Shown: piece by piece, positions 23,366 to 34,800 of the stretch
Layout: each line of letters opens with the position of its first letter
How positions within the stretch are numbered: the first letter of the stretch is position 1
Assembly: GCA_003546025.1 (NCBI GenBank)
Contig: QPKB01000002.1
Span: forward strand, 80,599,072 to 80,663,071
Direction of reading: 5' to 3'
Length of the DNA: 64,000 nt
From: Camphora micrantha
Lineage: Eukaryota > Streptophyta > Magnoliopsida > Laurales > Lauraceae
Notes under the pieces: generated by a model
What the model saw: only the letters and a program-made list of their open reading frames with translations
Databases searched by the model: none
What the model was told of the DNA's origin: nothing
Position numbers and translations under genes: made by a program

Positions 23366-24139
23366 TTATCCCTAACCAAACGCCTTCCAAACAAAAAACA
23401 CATCACCACCCAATTAATAACTACAGGGAAAATGAATCCGAGGAAATCAAAACGAAAAAAAAAAAAAAAAAAACACAAATAGAACCATATTGCAACGTAC
23501 AGAAAGAGCATTCAAACCCAAAAAATAGAAAAAAAGACACTGGATTAAAAATCAATAAACCTAAATACCAGAAAGGGGAAAACAAAAAGAACCCAGAATG
23601 GACAAAAAACCTAAATAATAAAAAGGAAGAAGGAAGAATCTGAGAGGGGGAATACACACAAACCAAATCCATTTCCAAAATCCCTTACAAAGCATTAAGT
23701 CTTACCTTTAGCATAGCAGAGTGGGTCGCACAGAGCAATTGACGATGTTGAGGGAGACGGGACGACCACAGTGGAGCCGACGATGTCTGAGGGTTTCTTT
23801 GAGAGAGACGGGACGAGAACAGACCATTAAGAAGTTGAGGAAGACCTGCCGAGGAGAGCAACTATAGGCGTCGCGTCGTTGCGACGAGGTTGGAATGGGA
23901 CTGAGGGGGCAACTCCGATTGCAGATGAGAGAGAGCGTGGAGGTGCCATGGGCAGTTCGTTTCTTTGCTCTATGGAGACAGGGTTTGCATCGTTGGGATG
24001 GAGAAAAAATGGGCGGGCCTCAAAAATGTCTTTCAATAAATGGGCGGGCTTTAAGTCGTTGATCCTTTCCATCTGCCACATGTGCGGTTGGCACGCTTGA
24101 GCGGAGATTACTCTACACATGAGTCGAGGAGAGGGGGGC
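23366..24139 (-). repeat. Repeated leader-exon-like block, copy 2
   Basis: Same-orientation copy of 569-1322. On the minus strand the first exon ends at 23706 with AAAG, then GTAAGACTT. Matching features include the CTCAACATCGTC region and the promoter-side ACTCTACACATGAG block near 24110. The next minus-strand coding sequence is the GRF gene at 21849, so this may be its 5' UTR exon. That is inference only. Confidence 0.65.
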
Positions 24140-24340
24140 TCTATATATATATATATACTTGCATTCAAATGGACCCACAAGTAAGTGGGCCATGTGGTGT
24201 AGCGAAAACAAAGTGAATTTTCTTCTCTTTTATAAGAGTAGAATATTTATAATATATATATATATATATAAAATAGTAGTAGATAAGTAAGTGTGTATAT
24301 ATCTATATAAAATAGTAGTAGATAAGTAAGTGTGTATATA

Positions 24341-24373
<33 letters not shown>

Positions 24374-24665
24374 TTGCATTCAAATGGACCCACAAGTAAG
24401 TGGGCCATGTGGTGTAGTGAAAACAAAGTGCATTTTATAATATTTGGGGGTGGGCCCCACAATGATGTAGTGATAAAAGTTTGCAACTTTTCCTCTTTTA
24501 TAATATATATATATATATATATATATAAAATCGTAGTAGATAAGTAAGTGTGTATATATCTATATATATATATATATATATACTTGCATTCAAATGGACC
24601 CACAAGTAAGTGGGCCATGTGGTGTAGCGAAAACAAAGTGAATTTTCTTCTCTTTTATAAGAGTA

Positions 24666-24720
<55 letters not shown>
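24140..24720. repeat. Minisatellite upstream of the PXN gene, inverted relative to 1323-1600
   Basis: Three copies of a unit starting ACTTGCATTCAAATGGACCC occur at about 24157, 24371 and 24582. They are interleaved with units containing GTAGTAGATAAGTAAGTGTG and with TATATCTATATA runs. A pure (TA)n tract lies at 24669-24720. The same units are in reverse complement at 1323-1600. The array starts TCTATATATATATATAC, a plausible Helitron 5' end, and stops about 350 bp before the carrier gene's ATG. Confidence 0.8.
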
Positions 24721-24724
<4 letters not shown>

Positions 24725-24991
24725 AGATAGAAGTAGAGATAGAGATTTTGGCCTTTATTATTATATGCATAACGGCCACCGACGCTGGAAAAGGAGGATT
24801 TGGGTTGACCCCTGAGAGGAGGGGAGCGGAGGTTGAGAAAGAGACTTTACCGTGCGCCATTCGCCCAGAAGAAAGGGCGGAGTTAAAAGTCTTCTTATCT
24901 TCTCAACAAAGGAAAGGAAAAGAAAGGAAACAATACCTCCTCACTTCACTTGACACTTGACCAACTGGCGTTCGTTCCCATAGTCGTTGAG

Positions 24992-25012
24992 ATGGCTGCA
25001 ACACAGCACTAG
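24992..25012 (+). promoter_or_regulatory. Small upstream ORF in the presumed PXN 5' leader
   Basis: ATG GCT GCA ACA CAG CAC TAG: a six-codon uORF 59 bases before the main ATG at 25072. It would only matter if transcription starts upstream of it, which sequence alone cannot show. Confidence 0.4.
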
Positions 25013-25071
25013 CAGTGGCCTGCTGCTAGTGGGGGTGGCCCGTGGGGGGTTTGATTTGAAGAGGCGAAAGC

Positions 25072-28000
25072 ATGTCGAAGTCGAACGCCTTGGTGAATGG
25101 ATTAGCTGGTGCTGGTGGTGGCATCGTCGCTCAGATTATCACCTATCCCTTGCAAACGGTATTTTTCCTCCAATCTCCGCGCATCCGCCCCACATCTCAA
25201 TGCGCCTGCGTCTATTTTAATTAAATTAAAAACTTCCCCCCCCCCTCTCTCTCTCTCTCTCTCACAAAACAAAACAAAACACAAACCCTCTCTCTTTGTT
25301 TTGGTTGGTCGGTTCAGGTGAATACTAGACAACAAACCGAGCGCATTGCAAAGAAGAGTGCGGTCATTTCAGATGCTTTAGTCTCGTCTTCCGCAGGCGG
25401 AACTTTCATGCAACTCCTTCAGGTCGCACCACTACTCACTTCATCCCCTTCTGTTGCGAGACTACACTATTCTCTCTCTCTCTCTCTCATTCTCATCCCC
25501 TCTAATTATATTTTCTGTTTTTTTTATAGCTTATTTACAAATTAGAACTTTTGCCTTAAAAAAAAAAGCTAAGCCTTTTTTTGAAAGTTTTTTTTTTTAG
25601 CAAGATTTACCAGTGTATTAAAAATTACCTCATAAAATTCTCAAAATGTCACAGATCTACTACATTGTAATTAAAAAAAAAAAAATTGGGCCTCAATTGC
25701 CTCGTGAAATGAGAGTCTTTTTATTTATTTTTTCTTTTTTTATAATCTTACCAAGCAGACTAATTGCAAATTAGAGTTAAAAAAAATTAGAGATTTCATT
25801 TTAAACCTCAATCTAATTAGCTCTTATTAATTAGATGAGTTTCCAAATAGCCCCAATTTAGGGGCATTTTGACACTATAAAATAAGCTCTTCTTTTGTGA
25901 TTTAGAGCTTATTTACATATTAGAGCATTTGGTAAAACTCCAATTGTATTTTCTAATTTTAGAGCTTACTTACAAAGTATAGATTTTGCCTTTCTAATTT
26001 TAGAGCTTACTTACAAAGTAGAGCTTCTGCCTCTGAAAAAACAAGCTAAGCTGCTAAGGAGGGCTGCCTTTTTTTAAGAGCTGTTTTAGCTGAGGTGGAT
26101 GCAGGTGCACAAACAATGCAAAATTTACAAATGTTTAGAATGAAAATAGCGTAAATGGTGGAGGCTACATTGTAATTTATAAAAGGTGGGCCCCAATTAC
26201 CTCATGAAATATTTTTTCTTCAAATTCTACCAAACACACTAATTATAAATTAGAACTTAATTTAGAGCTCTTATTTGAGACCTTAATCTAAATAACTCTT
26301 ATTAATTAGATTAGAGTTTCCAAACACCCCATTAATGTTATTAGATTTGCTAATTCAGTAGTAGATGCTTTAGTGAAGCAAGGGGTAGATAGTCTCTTCT
26401 TTTTTTTTTTTCCTCCGATTTTGTAATTGTCTTGGGTACAAAACTCTTGTACTTGTCTTGTATTGTATGATTCTCTTTCTTCTTAATTAAAGTTTTTGTT
26501 AGTGATCTTAAAAAAATAAATAACTCCCAGTCCAAATGAGCTTCATATAAAATTTGGTTCAAGAGTTCCCCTCTAAACCTTGGAAAACACTCAGGAACCA
26601 GATTAAAATTAGTTAGTGGTTTTAGAAGAATCTTACCAAAACTTCAATGGAAAGACAAACGCAGCTTACATCTTTGATGTTTCTGCTTTACTTTGGGCCA
26701 ATTGTTGAGTCAGCTAGAGTCTCAAGTTTTTTAAGGTTTCTTGTGATGAGGAGGAAGGGAATCAACATACATTCTTGATCATCATCTTATCTTCTTCTTC
26801 TCCTCTTCCAGGTTATAAGAAGCGATGGTTGGGGAGGTTTGTATAGCGGTTTGAAGCCTTCTTTGCTGGGAACTGCTGCATCTCAGGTTACTTCTTTGTC
26901 AACACAAAAGGACATTTTTAATGAGATAACAGTGGTATTACAACCATCTGGTATCCAGGTGGTTTAGTTAGAGCCTCAATAAGCTTGATAGAAATACCAC
27001 AATTTCCTAAATTTTCAGCAAACATGTAACCTCTATAAGAATGCTTAACGCTAATAGAAAATACTGCTAAAGTACATCAGAATTCTGTATGATATCATCC
27101 GTTTTGTGTCAGTTTTACTATTCTATTTGTTTCTCATGTGTTTTCTTTCTTTCCTCTTTTTTTATTTCTTATCATATTACGATCTCTTTTTTTTTTTTCC
27201 TTTTCATATGCACAATCCTTGCTATTAATATACACAGACAGCTATCAGGTGTTAATGGGGCCTTCTCTCACCTTAATCCACACATACACATCAGTGAATC
27301 CCATTATCTATTCTACTGGAGCATCCAACTTGTCTTTTTCTATAAGAAGCCAATCAGACCCCACCTTACTGTTAACCACTTAGCACAATGCCACTCCTTA
27401 AAAGACTCTACAGTTCATTCGAGCTACAGGCAGATCCATTTTTTCTGGAACAGTCAGGTGGGCCTTTTTGTTTTTTCGGTCAGTATGAAAATATTGTAAA
27501 AGTTTTCGCATACGATCTCTTTAAAATATTATGAAGTTCTAAATATATTTCCCAAATATTTTTTAATTGGTTGATTTTATCTGAAATCTTGAAACTTTCC
27601 TAATTTCAGGCAAAAGTTATATTAATAAACTTACCAAAATTTTCATCTTCCCAACTATACTCTGAGAAACACCCATAAGTAAAATTTTATCACCCAAGAA
27701 AAATCGCTTTTTTATAGATATCATGATGGGGCAGTCTACACTAGATATTGTAGTAAACCATATACCAACCCGAAAGCTTAAGTTGATAGGTGGAAGGCCC
27801 ATACAAGTATATTTAGACATATCGAGCCTATTACTTAGGCGATGTGGGATGTAGGATTTCCCAATAGATATGATATATTCATCTGATGGACATATATTGG
27901 ATGGGTTTTGAACTTGCAATAGAGATCTCTCTGTTAATAACCGGAAACACAAAAAGCTTGAGCTGTTAGTGAACAACATAACAATTTATATCAACACTCT

Positions 28001-28829
28001 CCCGCAAGATATTATAACATTCGAGCATTACCTTAGAAATGGATGGTGAAGTGATGATTCAATCCAAAGCACTGAATGGATCATGGATGTCTAGACATGT
28101 ATTTCATCTCCCAAAGCACCAGAAACAACAAACTAGAATACATTTGAGAGAGAGAGTGAGAGAGAGAGGACTAGAAGGATAACCAAGCAAACTCGTTAGC
28201 AACCATGATACCCGGTTACTTGTACAAGCCCGACGTATCCGTATCATACCGATACAACACTTGTGTTGGTACCTGACACTGCACCGATATTTCTAGGGAC
28301 TGGGTTTAACATATCCTACTTATAAAGTCCTTTATTTCATATAGTCTTTTTAATGTTTTTAATTCTCACCATAAAAAAAAAATGCTAGAAAGGGACGAAA
28401 ACAATGATAATTTCATTTATTCAAAAGTGATCTAAAGAAAAAATTAGGACACCCGTATCCGTATCCGTGTCCTAGATTTTTAAAAGTGAAGAATCATATC
28501 CCCAATCCCCGTATCAGTGTGCATATCCATATCCATATCAAAGCATCATAGATAAGCAAAATAGCTACTCCTAGTGTTAATTTCTACAACCAGCTCTCAA
28601 ATCTATATGGGTTTACTAGTCCTAATCTAATAACAAGCAATCATTAAAGTCGAAAATCTCAAGAATAGAAATAGTCAACCAACTCCATTATGTTGTATTT
28701 ATAATTCTCATAACAAAGAGACACCTTAAACTGAGGGAGTACCAACTTAACAAGAAATAGATCTCAGGGACTTGCATGTAATTTGGGAAAATTGCATTAG
28801 TTTTTTGTAATTATGAAAAATTCAATAAA

Positions 28830-28863
<34 letters not shown>

Positions 28864-31800
28864 ATGTATTTGTGGTCGCCCAACCCTTGGCACCACAGCT
28901 ATACAACTCGTTATTTCCGATTCCTTCCCTTCTCTAATTTTTCGTTCTTTTTCATCCTAGGGGTTTTCATTAGGTAGGTTACCAGCAATTAATCTCTCTA
29001 ACTCTAAATATGATAGTAGCAATTGGATTAAAACTGGATATTTAAATCCTTACCATTTTTAACTCAATTAAAGGGGAAAAGACTGAAATAGCCCTATTTA
29101 GTATTTACGTGACTTATGGCAATTTGTATGTATGGGACATCCGAGCCATGTGCGATCCCAAAGTGGGAAATGGTTCTAGATGTCCAATACTCCTATGTAT
29201 AAAGTTTCCTTAACTAACAATTCCTGCCAAAACCTCGAGGCGTTAGTAGAGGCAACATAAATATTTTTCAATACTTTCCCTTGGGTGGAACCCAGTCGGT
29301 GCGCATTTCACAAAACACATTTTTTTCCAGCTTCGAGATGTTCCTCATGGGATTTGAACTTGGGAGTGGTTGTCCTCGAGGTTTTGGTAGGAATGGTTAG
29401 CTAAGGAAACTTAATACTAAGGACCCATGTGGACAACGGGCTTTTTTGGTGTTCAAAGTATAATCCTCCTTGCTAGAAGTTGATGTGACCCTTTTAGTCC
29501 TTAATCCTTATTTGGCCTCTCCAATTGATCCATACGCCCATTGGAAACTGCTAAGACTATGTTAGTCTTATTCATACTGTCTCTGACAAGATGAACTGTG
29601 AAAAGATTGATCCCACTTGTTTGGCAATCATTAGTTAATGCAGGATATACTGGCTGTGCATTTTCTAGAACTTGACTAAATTAGGCTTCTCTGTCCTCAA
29701 ATACATAGCATTTTGTTAAGAAAATGAAAGTGCATGAAACTCATGTTAACAATGTGCAATTAATATTTAATTTTCAATTTGCAGGGCATTTATTACTATT
29801 TCTATCAGGTATTCAAAAACAAGGCAGAGGCTATTGCAGTTAGCCGCAAGAAGAGAGGTCGTGGTGATGGAACTGTTGGCATGTTTTCTTGGCTTGTCGT
29901 GGCAGCTATTGCTGGGTGAGTGTATATATAATAATACCAAAACTAGAGAGAGTTGCACTTTTCTATTTGAGGTTGCTTAAAATGGTCACGAGTTTATTTT
30001 TCTTTTCTAATGCCCTGAATTTCAACTTTGTTGGCCACATAAGAATTGAATTTTTTTCGCAAGGCAATAAAATTAAATTCAGGGAGGACCATAAAAATAT
30101 GTAACTATAGGAGATAAGCGATTCTAAATTAACAAATTGATCTAAAATGAATTTCGTTAGTTTGTTGTGATTTCAACAACAATATGATTCCTTTCTTTGT
30201 AGTGGACGATTTTCGTTGTCAATAGAAATATTCAAGGACAAAAGACTTTCTCTAGTACTTAATGTTGCTGATTTACTAGAAAGTTCTTAATCTGATAACT
30301 GCAGGTGTCAACTAGCGTGTATTCCAGGGATGCAAGTAGATATGCTGTGACTTAATAGAAATAAACTTTAAATTTCAACTGTATCTTACTTAGAACAATC
30401 TTAATATGTGCAGGTCCTTCAATGTATTACTGACAAATCCAATATGGGTACTGGTGACACGTATGCAGGTGTGTTAAGTATGAAATATATTGTATATTTA
30501 ATAATAGAATTGAATAATTCCTTTTTTAAGGCCTTCATTTAAGTATTTCAGTTTTTTTACCATTAATGAGGTAAATCGTGTTTCTTGGAAAATACAGCAA
30601 AAGGGGTACAGAAAGTATCAGCACAAAAGCGCAAATTTTTTTTTTTTTTTTGAAAGCTGAACAAAATCACTACATTGACTCACACAACACTAACAAATAA
30701 CCGTCTGAATCAGATCATTAGAACCCAGATACACAAATATTACCATTTCCTTGTTTAACCAAAGAATCAGTAACCTCTTTTGCGTTCACACACAAAAGCA
30801 CACTCTTTGGGTTGGATTGCTACTTTGTAATCATGGGTGCCTTATATCAGTTCCATTATGATATATTTTCAGTAATCTTTTCCTCTCAGTCATGTATTTC
30901 AAATTCATCGCTAGATGCTTTCCCTTTCTTTCTAGACGCATACACAAGCGGAGAAGAAGATTATGGAGGCAAAGAGGGATGCAATACTAAGGGAAGCTAA
31001 TGAAAGTGGTTTAAGGGATCTCTCACCTTTCCAAGACAAGTTGGTAGAACTCAATTCAACAAAAGCCCACCCATATGGGACATTACATGCGGTTGGTGCT
31101 GTTTATTATTGCCTTCAGTGTGGTACATATTAATTTTTCTGTATGTGCATTTGTGCACGCCTGTGTGCTCTGGTTATTTGGGAGTGTGCTGGTTTGCATA
31201 TTCTGAGTCACTTTCTTTCTAATGCGATCTTTTGTAATTCCAAATCATATATTTTGACAGACACTTAAATGCATTTTAACCATTTAGGTTTTTCAGCTTT
31301 TATGCTTGGGAATACTCCTAATAATATTTTTGAATGGAACATTTTTCTTAAATCAAATGGCTATGATCAGTTATTGTGTGTACCATACATGAATTTTCAC
31401 TTAGTGTTGATTTCCTTTTACTTTTCTCACTTCTTCTTGTTGCTTTTTTGGTAATTCTACCGTTGAAACTCCAGCCATGGGAATCTTCCCAATTGTAATT
31501 AAAATTTCAAATTTATGGGATATTTAAATTTGACTTTTTAAGCATGTATTAGTTGGAATGAGACCTCTTTCATGATTAGGTAACAAATTTAGATAGTCAG
31601 TTTGTGTAATGCTGGTCTCCCTTACAACTAAGTTTCCAATATCAAAATTAATCAATTCTAGTTAAGCTAAAATTCTTTGATATGATCGATCTAAAAGTGA
31701 AAATTGTGAATTTTTTCACGAATTCCATGTTTCTTTGAGAACAGTTGTGGAATGCTACTTGTTTTTTATATGAACAAAATCCAACAAGTGTTTTTTTCCT

Positions 31801-34800
31801 CCCTTTTTGGGAGTTTAAGGCTGTTGCTCTGTCCTGCAGTCCTCTTATAAGTCATAACATTAGCAAAAATACAATTTTAATTGATTTTGCATAGAGAATC
31901 AAGACAAGACATGATTGTCTTTTCTTTTCTTTCTTTTTATTCATTTTTTTGGCTTGGTGATGGTAAATTTCATTAAAACAAAACAGAAATCATACAACAA
32001 TGGATAGGGCGACAAAGGTACAACACCATCGAGGGTATGAGCATTATACCCTAAGCCCAACAATTACACAAAATAGAAGGAACAAAAGGAACAACCTTAT
32101 CCACCCCCTGTTTAGCTAGGGTCATCTGCAAAACTATTGGCGGAAAAAATCTCATGACAAAAATCCATGTTAAGACGACATGAGTCACCCATGAAATCAC
32201 ATTAGCTAAAGCACTTTCAAGTTTCAATCATCAATCATCAATCTTTTGTGAAAGAGATCAGCCTCTAAGATGGCCAAAACCTTTACTTCATTGGAATCTC
32301 TTACTCCCACCTGCTTGGGAAACATAATCAAGATTTCCCCCTCTTCATTGCTAATCACCCCTCCGATTCCTGCAGGACCTGGTTATCCTCTTGTTGCATC
32401 TTGATTTGCAAATGTCTAGTCATCCTCGAAACGATTATTCGTCTTTCCATTTGTATACTCTAACCTTCCTTTTACCAGCACGATAGGTTTGAGTCAATAG
32501 GAAATTTAGGGCAACTTAAGCAAATTGGTCCTATCAAATTTACTATAGTCATTTGGAGGGGCTGCTTCTCTTATTGATTGTTGGAAATCTATGGGTCCTT
32601 TTTGTGGAAGGGAAATCTAATTTGTGCATATCCTATCAATAGTCTCATGACTTGACAAGAGTCCGTGGCACAATGTAAGGTATCACTATAACAAAGGTTG
32701 TGGGTTTGAGTCATATTACCAATCGAAGAGAAAAAAAAGTCTCGATGTAGCAGAGATTAGAATGTTGAGGTGGATGTGTGGTAGGAATGATAAAATTAGA
32801 AATGAGCGCTTTCTAGAGCATTTAGGGTAGCATCCATAGTGGATAAAATTAGAGAAACTTATTTGAGATGGTTTGGGCATGTCCAATGCAGGTTGACAAT
32901 GGCGCCAGTAAGGAAAAGTTTGGCTATGCGAGTTGATGGCCCACCAAGGGGAAGGGGAAGGCTAAAGAGAACATGTCACATCCTTAAATTGGTAAAAATA
33001 GAAAACAAGAAAAACTAAAAGAGGAGGTGACAAAGAGATTGGTGTAAAATTGTTGGCAATATGAAATTGCTTTCCTGGAATGTTCGTGGCATGAATTCAT
33101 CTGTGAAGAGAACTGTGATGAAAGGAGTGTTTCATTCTTTTAAAGGAGAATGTCTGTTTATTCAGGAGACAAAAATGGAGAATGTAGATTCACAGATTAT
33201 TCAATCGATTTGTTCTTGGGCTTCTTGTGATTATTCAGTTTGTCCCTCGGTAGGTGCTTTGGGGGGAATTCTATTATTTTGGAATGATGCTTTGTGGCAT
33301 AAATCGTATGGGTTTGTGGGGAGATTCTCTGTCTCTGTTTTGTTGCATGTTGTGAGAAGTAATGTAGGATGGGTAGCTTCTTCCATTTATGAGCCTACTG
33401 TTGCTAGTGATAGGGAGGATTTCTGGCTAGAGCTCTCTGTGGTTGCTGGTAGCTGGAATCGTCCATTGGTGTTGGGTGGTGATTTCAATGTACTTAGATT
33501 TCCAAATGAAAAAAGAGGAGGTTGTGTCATTGGTCCTTCAATGCGGACTTTTAATGATTGGATTCGACAACATGACCTTATTCATTTGCCAATGAGAGGA
33601 GCAGATTATACGTGGTCAAACAATCAAGAGGATCCGGTGATGTGCAGGTTGGATCGATTCTTAGTTTCTCCGACTTGGCTGGATTTGTTTCCAGATTGCA
33701 TTCAGAAAGCTTTGCCTCGACCAATTTCTGATCATTGTCCGGTATTGATTGAAACAGGATTGGAAGACCGGGGCCCACCACCTTTCCGTTTTGAAATTAT
33801 GTGGCTTCTGGAGAAGGGATTCACAAATTCTTTTAAAGAATGGCGGGCTGAAAAACCAGGTAGAGGTTGGATGGGTTTTCAATTCGCTCAAATTTTGAAA
33901 TTCCTTAAAAAAAGGTGATAGAGTGGAAAAAAGAGAACGTTGGAACGTTCACGGAGAAAAAAACCCAGTTGCTTGCTGCCATCTAGGGATTTGATGAGAA
34001 GGAAGAGCTTGAAAGTCTAAATGTGGAAGACAAGGAACATCGAAAGTATCTTCAGGACCAATTTTGTAGACTGCTCGTTCAAAAAGAACTTAAATGGAAG
34101 CAACGTTCTCGAAACAAATGGCTAGAAGCAGGGGATCGTAATACAAAATATTTTCATGCTATAGCTAGTGCTAGCCGACGTGTGAATTGGATAACTGCTA
34201 TTGAGGCTAGAGGTATTGTGTGGGAAAAAAGAGAAGATATTGAGAAGGGGATTGTTCACTATTTTCAGCATTTGTACAAAGGCGAGAAAAGATTTAGGCC
34301 TACTATGGATGGGATTACTTTTAAGAAGCTTTCTTTGTCTCAAGCCTCAAGTTTAGAAGAGAGGTTTTCTAAGGAGGAGATAAGAATTGCAGTTTTTGGT
34401 CTTGCTGGTGATCGAGCCCCAGGTCCTGATGGTTATCCCAAAATCTTTTTTCAACATTTCTGGGATTTATTAGAAGATGATTTGGTGGTTTTCTTCAATG
34501 AATTTCGTGCTAATGGTGTTATTACAAGGGAGTTGGGAGCTTCTTTTATTGCATTGATCCCTAAAAAACATGGTGCAATCTCTGTTCAAGATTTTCGACC
34601 CATAAGTTTGATTGGAAGTCTTTATAAGATTTTAGCTAAGGTGTTAGCTAATCGAATGAGCAAAGTTCTTTCATACATCATCTCTGATATTCAAGGTGCT
34701 TTTGTAGATGGACGTCAAATTTTGGATAGTGTGCTGGTAGCTCATGAATGTTTAGATTCAAGGAATCGGTAGAAACGCCCTGGATTAGAATGTCGGCTGG

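Noticed and set aside
24247..24860. Frames rich in Tyr/Ile/His (YIYIYI)
   Set aside because: Simple translation of TA and TATAGA repeats.
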